A stretch of DNA of 64,000 nucleotides from Sanderia malayensis (taxonomy: Eukaryota; Cnidaria; Scyphozoa; Semaeostomeae; Pelagiidae): contig RQOL01000627.1 in the NCBI GenBank assembly GCA_013076295.1, positions 1 to 64,000 of the forward strand, read 5' to 3'. This document shows positions 57,381-64,000 of this stretch, in pieces. Under the pieces are notes generated by a model, which saw only the letters and a list, made by a program, of their open reading frames with translations, ran no database searches and was not told the DNA's origin. The translations under genes and the position numbers were made by a program. The first letter of the stretch is position 1, and each line of letters begins with the position of its first letter.

Positions 57381-57422
57381 TCTGTCTGATGATTGCGAGA
57401 GCATGAAACTCCGAGTTACAGA
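57381..57422 (+). ncRNA. Hammerhead-like motif of Penelope-like element 2
   Basis: Stem I TCTGT/ACAGA (57381-57385, 57418-57422), canonical core CTGATGA (57386-57392), stem II TGC-GAGA-GCA with a T-T mismatch next to the core, GAAA (57405-57408), stem III ACTC/GAGT with a tight turn and T as the cleavage-site base at 57417. The core is complete, but the mismatch and tight stem III leave activity uncertain. Confidence 0.6.
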
Positions 57423-57449
57423 AAACTAGTGTCCTTTCTTGCTTGTACT

Positions 57450-57879
57450 CTATATATTTTACATATATATACATATATATAAAATATATAAAAGAATGTT
57501 CCGGTAACATTTTTTTATAAACACATGAAGCTAAATTCTATTCATTACCTGAAAAGAAATTGAAGGAAAATACCACTACTTTTAATGGTGTGTCACCCAA
57601 AATTAACTCATACCTAGGCCCAGGCTAGCTGCTAGCTGTTACACCTAGAAGTGAAAGTGAAGCTAAATATAAATTATATTAAAATTGTATCTTACCTCTT
57701 CCTCCTTTGATCAGTTAATAACAAAAAACTCTTCATTTCTCTCTTTCTCTGATTAAGATTTACAGCACAGCAACAGCAAAAACTAAACTCACACAATGCC
57801 GCTGTTTCTTGACTCCAGGATCAGGGCCCATCTACACGAGAGCAAAAAACTACGGTGGCCCAAACGGGTCATACACAAA
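57450..57879. other. AT-rich spacer
   Basis: Short (TA)-rich runs near 57450-57495; no gene. Confidence 0.4.
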
Positions 57880-58150
57880 CTAATATCGGAAGACACAAAT
57901 CAATATTGGAAAACACAAATCAATTTTTGAAAACACAAATCAATATTCGAAAACACAAATCAATTTTTGAAAACACAAATCAATATTGGAAAACACAAAT
58001 CAATTTTTGAAAACACCAATCAATATTCGAAAACACAAATCAATTTGTGAAAACACAAATCAATATTCGAAAACACAAATCAATTTTTGAAAACACAAAT
58101 CAATATTGGAAAACACAAACCAGTATTCAAAAACACAAAACCAAATTCAA
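57880..58150 (+). repeat. 20-bp minisatellite upstream of the integrase-like gene
   Basis: About 13 copies of AAACACAAATCAATATT(C/G)GA or its ATTTTTGA variant with an exact 20-base period, alternating between the two variants in places. It lies 135 bases before the start codon. Confidence 0.9.
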
Positions 58151-58284
58151 AAGCACACCCCAGAACTCAAAACACAAGCCAGGGGAATGGTAACGAGCTC
58201 CAGCGAATTTTGTAAAATAAAAAATAGTTGTTGCTGTTGTTAATTACGGCAGGTCAAACTACGAACCACGACAAACAACCTGTC

Positions 58285-59514
58285 ATGTTTTGCTACAGTT
58301 GTGCAGAAAAACTGGAGGAGCACTATATCTACTGTTCGAATTGTGGAACAAAGCAAGACACTAGTCACCCTTCATTTAGAGTTCTTCTATCAGATGAGAG
58401 GATAAGTGAAAAAGAAGCAATCAAAGGATATTTCTACAGCGGATTGAGTTACGAAGCCATAGTTCACTTTCTATCCAAATACAATGGCATCGAAATGTCC
58501 CTGTCAACACTGAAAAGAAGATTGTCTTTGTACAATCTTAAAAGAAACAAAAAGGATATAGACCTTTCTGATGTTGAGGGAATGATAAGGCACGAGTTGG
58601 ATGGCCCAGGCTGTATTTCTGGGTATCGAGGAATGTGGCACACGCTTTGTATAAAGTATAACGTCCATGTCCCTCGTAAAGAAGTAGAGCAGTTATTGAA
58701 GAAGTTGGACCCAGTTGGAGTGGATGAAAGAAAACGTCATAAACTGAAAAGGAGAAAGTATTTGTCACCAGGACCAAACCACTGCTGGCATATTGATGGC
58801 TATGATAAAATCAAACCCTTTGGCTTTGCCATCCATGGTGGCATAGATGGTTATAGTCAGCGCATTATGTGGCTTGTTTTAGATAGAACAAAGAATGATC
58901 CAGCAGTGACTGCCAAATTCTTTGTAGATTGTATTGAGGAGGCTGGTGGATGTCCTACATTGATTAGGACAGACTGTGGGACAGAGAATGGTATCATGGC
59001 AGGTATACAGTGTTTTTTAAGAGCAGATGATGATGATCAGTTTGCAGGAGCAAAGGCTCATGTGTATGGTGGCTCAACTAGTAACCAAAGAATTGGGTGC
59101 TGGTGGTCATCCTTGATGCGAACATGGCTTTCTTGGTGGATAAACTTCTTTAAGGATCTTAAAGACCAGGGATCACTTTTACAGAATGATATCCTTCATG
59201 AAGAGGCACTCTGGTTCTGTTTTGCAGATATAATTCAAACAGAACTAGACTTTGTTCGTTTACACTGGAATACACATTATATACGTAGGTCAAGGCATGA
59301 TTCTGTTGCAGGCAAGCGAGACGAGTTATATTTCCTCCCAGAAAAGTTTGGTGCCAGAGATCAGTTGCATCTGGTTTTGCATGATAAAATCGAAGAGGCA
59401 AAACTGAGATGCACAAGTTCTGAAGCTACTAATGATTATCAAAATTACTTCAACCATGTGCTATCCCAGCTTGGTAGGGAAAACCAAATCATTGGAAAGA
59501 AGCATTGGAACTGA
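58285..59514 (+). CDS. Integrase-core (DDE) family protein, third acidic residue changed
   Basis: 409 codons, intact. Start chosen at MFCYSCAEKLEEH because no earlier ATG is in frame. Domains: N-terminal zinc ribbon (CYSC...CSNC, residues 3-20), helix-turn-helix-like region (GLSYEAIVHFLSKYNG, LSTLKRRLSLYN), a GPG-x-x-x-GYRGMW repeat region, then the integrase core GPNHCWHIDGYDKI (Asp171) and LIRTDCGTEN (Asp230). In the block NQRIGCWW (Gly271, codon GGG at 59095) the Glu present in the sister copy at 27.4 kb (IERWW) is replaced. Then WINFFKDLKDQG, LDFVRLHWNTHYIRRSR and DELYFLPEKFG. An intact frame with an altered catalytic residue suggests domestication or recent inactivation. Confidence 0.75.
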   Translation: MFCYSCAEKLEEHYIYCSNCGTKQDTSHPSFRVLLSDERISEKEAIKGYFYSGLSYEAIVHFLSKYNGIEMSLSTLKRRLSLYNLKRNKKDIDLSDVEGMIRHELDGPGCISGYRGMWHTLCIKYNVHVPRKEVEQLLKKLDPVGVDERKRHKLKRRKYLSPGPNHCWHIDGYDKIKPFGFAIHGGIDGYSQRIMWLVLDRTKNDPAVTAKFFVDCIEEAGGCPTLIRTDCGTENGIMAGIQCFLRADDDDQFAGAKAHVYGGSTSNQRIGCWWSSLMRTWLSWWINFFKDLKDQGSLLQNDILHEEALWFCFADIIQTELDFVRLHWNTHYIRRSRHDSVAGKRDELYFLPEKFGARDQLHLVLHDKIEEAKLRCTSSEATNDYQNYFNHVLSQLGRENQIIGKKHWN

Positions 59515-59616
59515 ACAACTACCTTCTAGCACACGCCTGATTATAATTATTAACATAACAATTTTTTGGATAGGTTATTATTAACTTAACAATTGTAATG
59601 TATGAAAACTTTAACT

Positions 59617-59624
59617 TATCTTTG
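59617..59624 (+). repeat. Target-site duplication, left (TATCTTTG)
   Basis: Identical to 61824-61831; abuts the terminal repeat start CCCAGGGGGGGTACTC. Confidence 0.9.
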
Positions 59625-59685
59625 CCCAGGGGGGGTACTCATCAAATTTCATGACGGGGGTGATCATGTCAGTTCATTTTCTCAG

Positions 59686-59760
59686 GACCCCAAATATGTT
59701 GACCAATTTTTCTAATACCCCAAATATGTTAACCAAATTTTTAAAGACCCCAAATATGTT
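59686..59760 (+). repeat. Subterminal motif array, left end
   Basis: Three copies of (G/T)ACCCCAAATATGTT at 59686, 59716 and 59746, exactly 30 bp apart. The right end has three at 61696, 61732 and 61765 in the same plus-strand orientation, so they break the inverted symmetry. Candidate transposase-binding sites. Confidence 0.8.
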
Positions 59761-60117
59761 GGCCAATTAGTCCTCTAGAATTTTGAGTCGACCAAGAAAA
59801 AATTTATATAAAGATGTATTATATATCACTGGGAAGGGAACTTTTTAAGCTTTTCAGTGGGGTATGGTGTCACTTTTTAGACTTAGGGCAAAAATTTTTA
59901 TCGCCAAATTAGTTAGAGGAGGGTGAAAACCAAAGATCGGGAAATTTGAATAAGCATGATTTTAAATTTTTGTTTATATCTGACTATTGAGGTACACTAA
60001 AACCTTCAAATTTGGTATAGAGTTGGATTATATTAAAAGGTGTCAAGAGAAAACAAGAAAAAGAACGGTTGCCATGGGAACTTGCTGATGTCAGCAAAAA
60101 ATTTTCAAAATGTCTAT

Positions 60118-61389
60118 TTAAAAAAAGTCATCTAAAGAGTCAAAATCTTTGTCAAGATCATTTTCCCCACAATCATCGTCTCTTTTAGTGTTACTACACA
60201 GTGTACCATGACACTCCTTGCATGAAGCAGTACAATGTAACCCTGCTTTTCGACAGGTACACCGGTTATTATCACAAGACCCCTTACAACCACATCGAAT
60301 TATTTGTAATAGATCTTGCGGTCCTGCCTCTTCATCGGTCATTATTGGTACAAATGATTGTTCTTTTAGCTGCCAACCCCAATCCAAGGGCATGTAATCG
60401 GAATTCTTTAATTCTCTCCAAACCTTTACTTGGTGGTATACTCTCAAACCGTGGTAGAATGCTGCTCTTGGGGATGGTGGGAGGAGAGAAGGATCAACAT
60501 TTGAGCGATCAGACATAACCATCTGTTCATACTTTGTTTTTCTGATTTGTGGCAAGCTATCGGATGACAAATGAAGCAGCTCAAAGAATCGAATGCACAC
60601 ATTCCCAATTTCTTGAGGCGACTGATCAACGTAGAAATTAGCAGCAATTGACTTTAGGAGAGCTGAAGTTTGGAGTTTTCTGAAGATAACAGTTTTACCA
60701 AACATGTGAATAGCAGAGGTTGTGTCACAACCTGTAAAAGCGTGAGCAAAGAGCAAACAATCAACTATGTCGTCATCAAATTTTTCGATAACATCTTTGA
60801 CCGCGTAGAACTCCCTTTGCTTATTTTTCTTTCGTGTCATGTTGGTCAGGAAAATGTCGTGAGGGGTAGGGTTCTTTGCAACGTGATGAACTAACAGACA
60901 AAGTACATCAGTATCGTCAGAAAAGACTGTCACTGGCGCATTTCGTGCAGCTGTCAAGGCTTCTTTTACGATTGAAGTATCTGCATCACTTGGGCATTCC
61001 AAAACCTTGAAGTTGGTCTCCAATTTCTTTGAGAGTGCTTTCACGAATGTCTCTTTGTTTTGATTTGACGGGCAGGAGTTATCATTTCTGATTTCAACTG
61101 TTTGTGACATCTTCCCAGCTCGTTTTTGATGTGTTGCATCTTTAGTTGATAAAGAATATCTGTCAAAAACAATGGTATCGATTCCAAGATGCGTAAGGAA
61201 TTGAGAATACCTTTGGAAAATTATTTCGAACGTTTCGTCTTTTTTCCAGTCACAGCACCACAATAATGCACCCCCGTCAGCAATGCGTACTGTATGCGAT
61301 ACATCGATAGGACTTACGCCTTCCATAGAAAAATTTTTAAGGTTTGACTTCTGAGCAGAGCGCATAATTCCATCCTTGAACATTGACAT
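60118..61389 (-). CDS. PIN/XPG-like nuclease with C-terminal CXC cysteine module
   Basis: 423 codons, no lesion. Acidic residues are spaced as in PIN/FEN-type nucleases: IADGGALLW (Asp38), FDRYSLSTKDATHQKRAG (Asp76), VFSDDTDVLCLLVHH (Asp158, 159, 161) and HAFTGCDTTSAIH (Asp222). The C-terminus has a nine-cysteine cluster (C366-C398; RCGCKGSC, RCTCRKAGLHC, CKECHG) like Tesmin/TSO1 CXC or a Cys8-type finger, then an acidic tail. A good acceptor (TTAACAG) lies at 61405 just upstream, and the frame stays open back to it through SPYPMSMF, so an N-terminal exon probably existed and is absent from this copy. Expected role: DNA cleavage in transposition (inferred). Confidence 0.75.
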   Translation of the reverse strand: MSMFKDGIMRSAQKSNLKNFSMEGVSPIDVSHTVRIADGGALLWCCDWKKDETFEIIFQRYSQFLTHLGIDTIVFDRYSLSTKDATHQKRAGKMSQTVEIRNDNSCPSNQNKETFVKALSKKLETNFKVLECPSDADTSIVKEALTAARNAPVTVFSDDTDVLCLLVHHVAKNPTPHDIFLTNMTRKKNKQREFYAVKDVIEKFDDDIVDCLLFAHAFTGCDTTSAIHMFGKTVIFRKLQTSALLKSIAANFYVDQSPQEIGNVCIRFFELLHLSSDSLPQIRKTKYEQMVMSDRSNVDPSLLPPSPRAAFYHGLRVYHQVKVWRELKNSDYMPLDWGWQLKEQSFVPIMTDEEAGPQDLLQIIRCGCKGSCDNNRCTCRKAGLHCTASCKECHGTLCSNTKRDDDCGENDLDKDFDSLDDFF

Positions 61390-61823
61390 TGGGTAAGGCG
61401 ATAACTGTTAAAACCTTAATCAATCCATAGTTAATTTATTGCTTTACTGTTCTTGACCCTCCTCTAACTAATTTGGCGATAAAATTTTTTGCCCAAAGTC
61501 TAAAAAGTGACACCATACACCATTGAAAAGCTTAAAAAATTCCCTTTTCAGTGATATATATTACATCTTTATATAAATTTTTTCTAGGTTAACTCAAATT
61601 TTCATGAAATTCTACAGGACTAAATATAAAATATGTAATTCTTTTTTACCCTCAAAATCTCAGACCTCGAATATATTGATTAGCTTTCAATTTTAGACCC
61701 CAAATATGTTTTTTCAGTCTTCAAAATTGCAGACCCCAAATATGTTTTCATGTTCTAAATTTCAGACCCCAAATATGTACATGATCACCCCTGTCATAAA
61801 AGTCGAGGAGTACCTCCCATGGG

Positions 61824-61831
61824 TATCTTTG
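61824..61831 (+). repeat. Target-site duplication, right (TATCTTTG)
   Basis: Partner of 59617-59624. Confidence 0.9.
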
Positions 61832-61970
61832 AATAATGCAAATCATAAAATCGAATAAAATGTCAATTTACTTTATAGGAAACTGCTAAAACTGTTCTTT
61901 TACTGATCTGACTCACAGTATCTGGCAACGAAAACAATTTGTATTTGCTGGGTATGTAATGCCTTTGAAA

Positions 61971-63994
61971 TTACACTTGCCCAAAGCCTGGTGAGTTGAA
62001 CATGCACTCAATAAATTCATTCCTGAATTTCTCGTATTCTATGAGAACCTTGCCAACTGGAAGATGAAGGGTACAGCTGCAAGTATTTGCTGTGAGCTTT
62101 CTCTGTGTCTCAGTGTGTTCAAAGTTCACACTAAGTTGGCTATCAAATCCAGTAGCAGGTATTCCAGGGCATCCAGTTATGAACTGCAAGATATGTGACA
62201 GCTGAACAGTGACTGTGTTGAGATCCCCTGTATCTGGATCAAGAATAGATGTTGATACCGATGCTTTTTCCACATCTTCAAGGTATTGCGTAAAGTTGAA
62301 AGCAATTGCCTCTTCATCCTTTCTTTTGTTACTACCAATAGGGGAGTAGCAAAAATGAAACATTTCATCAACCTTATCTGCACTTAGCTCTTTCACCCCA
62401 GATGACTGCAACAATTTGCGTGAAGATAAAGGGTTTTTCCTCATGGTGTCTAGCACACCATTGATGTTCAAACCCTGGATGAACTGTTCAATTTCTGGTA
62501 GAGTGGACAAGATCATATAATGCAGTTAAATGCACCGAAAGAGTTCTTGCTTGTCTTCAAGGGTCACAAGTGGTTTGGAGTATCCAGCCTTGAATCTGAA
62601 TTGCACATTGAAGGAGGCCTCTTTTTTGAAGACTTCTGGGTCACTGATTAAGTCCAGTTCTTCAAGCTTCAACCTCACTTTTTCATTTGGAAGATCACTG
62701 ACAGATGTTAATACAGCTTCAAGCTTCCCATGGAGAATGTAGTCAACTACAGGTGAGGAAAACATGCGGACATGCCATGTTCGCATCAAGTAGGACCAGG
62801 TGAACCTTGAAGTATGGATAAGGCTGACAAGACACCATAACAGTAGTATTCTTCCCTCTGCAAAGTCATTACATTGTGAGCAAAGATTCGCCTATGTGGC
62901 TCACCAGTAAAAAGACAAGATATCTGCATATGTCTGTGGATGAGAAAAAACAGTTCCTTTCTCGGCCCTCCTTCATCCACAGCAGGCTCTCCTATAAACT
63001 GAACACGCACCATACCATTATTTACGGTTTCCTTTGTGCATCTCTTCAACTTTAGTAGGGTATCCTCCCACACAAAACTTCTTCTTACTTTAAGTTTGAC
63101 TTCATTATTTGAATCTTGGCATTTTTTGCTCAACTCCTTCAACTGATCATCAAGACCTTGCTCTACTTCTTTAGGTGTGTTGGCCTTGCATGTCCACACA
63201 TGCAAGGCCAACACACCTAAAGAAGTAGAGCATGACCTTGATTCCATCAATTCATCTGAGTCCCAATCATCATTATCTCCAATCAATGATGCATAACAAT
63301 CAATTTGGTCTGATCCAAATGTTTTCTCGGACAGTTTGTTGACAGCATTTTCTACATCACCAGACTGTTTCAGTGCATTGAGAATTGCCAAATCACTTAA
63401 ATGAGGAAATATATCCTTCACAATGCTGTAAGGTGTAGTGGTAGAACTTGTTTGTGTAGCAAATTGACTACTGACTTCAAGCTTCTCTTGAGGCTCAGAT
63501 TCTTCAATGGCACACTTGTCACTTGTGCCTTGAATACTTGTTCGATTACTATTACTTGAATTGGTGCTTACAGACTTTGGAGCACACACATCTAAGCAGA
63601 CTTTCTTTGAACAAACTTCAAGCGGCTCTTTCTCATCATCATCACTGCTTTCAATGTCTGTGTTAAGCAGACCTTTCACAATTCTGTCACAATAGTCTGA
63701 ATTGCTACACACATAGAAAGTGAGTCTATTATATGGTTTACCAATTTCACATTTGTACTTCTCTAATGTGAAGTGCTTGTCAGATTCTTTAAGGTTATCC
63801 ACCAATGTGCCATCAAGATAAAGCAACTTAAAGCGCTCTGGTGATGCAATGATTACGTCTGAAGAGTTATGCATGGCGTGCTTTACAACTCCAGCATTCA
63901 ATATGTCTTCACTGTTTGCCGGCTTTCGGGTTTTTAGAGGAAGATTTTTTCCTCTCACAGGTTTTAAGCCACCATCTTCAGAGTTTCTCATCAA
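61971..63994 (-). pseudogene. CUE-HECT E3 ubiquitin ligase-like gene, with lesions
   Basis: Read right to left and probably cut by the right edge. The first piece (63994-62786) has a CUE-like domain (IVKDIFPHLSDLAILNALKQ then GDVENAVNKL, residues about 188-227), a foldback-derived insert, then the HECT N-lobe (VRVQFIGEPAVDEGGPRKEL). After a frame change near 62789 comes SSPVVDYILHGKLEAVL; an in-frame TAA at about 62523 precedes LPEIEQFIQGLNINGVLD and the C-lobe ILQFITGCPGIPATGFDS, with the catalytic Cys in LTANTCSCTLHLP and a GFG-type end. The family would transfer ubiquitin to substrates. Two lesions suggest a pseudogene or sequencing errors. Confidence 0.75.
63159..63232. repeat. Foldback palindrome, 35-bp perfect arms, 4-base loop
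   Basis: Arms 63159-63193 and 63198-63232 are exact complements with loop CCAC. It lies in frame in the CUE-HECT gene: one arm encodes the native-looking TCKANTPKEVEQ, the other its inverse (CSTSLGVLALHV). Confidence 0.95.
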
Positions 63995-64000
63995 ACCTAT

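Larger units (their letters stand above)
55970..57447 (+). mobile_element. Penelope-like element 2, flanked by inverted end repeats
   Basis: A decayed RT/GIY-YIG coding region lies between 55973-56032 and an inverted, similar copy at 57385-57447 (shared CTAGTTTTCTGTAACTC and ATGCTCTC). The right copy carries a hammerhead-like motif; the left is its decayed inverse. LTR-like repeats in inverted arrangement are known for Penelope-like elements. Confidence 0.7.
59625..61823 (-). mobile_element. Complete 2.2-kb DNA transposon with one nuclease-CXC gene
   Basis: Flanked by the perfect 8-bp duplication TATCTTTG. Terminal inverted repeats start CCCA(G/T)GG(G)xGGTACTC and pair over roughly 310-380 bp each (59625-59938 and 61449-61823), conserved best at the outer 50 bp (GGGGTGATCATGT) and the inner 150 bp (GGTGTCACTTTTTAGACTT, ATCGCCAAATTAGTTAGAGG). 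The only gene is the ORF at 60118-61389. It is not any class I recognise with certainty. An XPG-like nuclease with a Cys-rich finger recalls Academ, but 8-bp duplications do not fit my memory of that superfamily. Confidence 0.85.

Noticed and set aside
57880..58150. 20-bp repeats considered as a CRISPR array
   Set aside because: No spacers; a minisatellite with two alternating variants.

Overview
The window looks like repeat-rich nuclear DNA of an invertebrate animal. It is AT-rich, coding stretches are split by GT-AG introns, no bacterial operon structure is present, and nearly every recognisable protein is an animal transposable-element protein or belongs to a family often expanded in cnidarians and other early-branching animals (alpha-kinase, CUE-HECT ligase, THAP proteins). 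A cnidarian-like host is my best guess, inferred from this mixture only. I saw no rRNA, tRNA or CRISPR.

Layout. 1-2.6 kb: a Helitron Rep/helicase gene (minus, cut by the left edge) with two phase-consistent introns. 4.4-5.0 kb: a small three-exon minus-strand gene. 5.1-6.2 kb: a 196-bp tandem repeat with splice-like signals. 7.2-14 kb: GC-rich ~115-bp satellite arrays in two opposite orientations, tetranucleotide microsatellites and a direct segmental duplication. 14.1-15.1 kb: a small multi-exon plus-strand gene. 16.05-25.4 kb: a DIRS-type tyrosine-recombinase retrotransposon split by a 4.6-kb P-like DNA transposon (7-bp target duplication), which itself holds a MITE and an LTR-like insertion; a second MITE sits in the recombinase. 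25.7-26.4 kb: an alpha-kinase-like gene. 26.5-28.5 kb: a broken integrase-core gene with a foldback palindrome. 29.4-33 kb: LINE, THAP/Harbinger and Penelope remnants. 33.0-36.6 kb: an ISL2EU-like element with THAP-DDE transposase and convergent YqaJ-type nuclease, both degraded. 37.2-42.4 kb: a Gypsy LTR retrotransposon with 192-bp LTRs. 44.7-51.5 kb: uncharacterised multi-exon coding regions on both strands, including a HECT-like C-terminal piece. 51.8-53.8 kb: a degraded hAT-like gene. 53.8-57.45 kb: two Penelope-like elements, each ending in a hammerhead-ribozyme-like motif. 58.3-59.5 kb: an intact integrase-core gene whose third catalytic residue is changed. 59.6-61.8 kb: a complete 2.2-kb DNA transposon with perfect 8-bp target duplications and one intact ORF combining a PIN/XPG-like nuclease region with a cysteine-rich CXC module. 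61.97-64 kb: a CUE-HECT ligase-like gene with a frame change, a stop and a 35-bp-arm foldback.

The strongest candidates for something poorly described are the nuclease-CXC transposon at 59.6-61.8 kb, the P-like element whose two terminal repeats each point an ETS-type promoter motif at a separate convergent gene, and the pair of near-identical-architecture foldback palindromes inside two unrelated genes. All family assignments come from motifs read by eye; no database search was possible.
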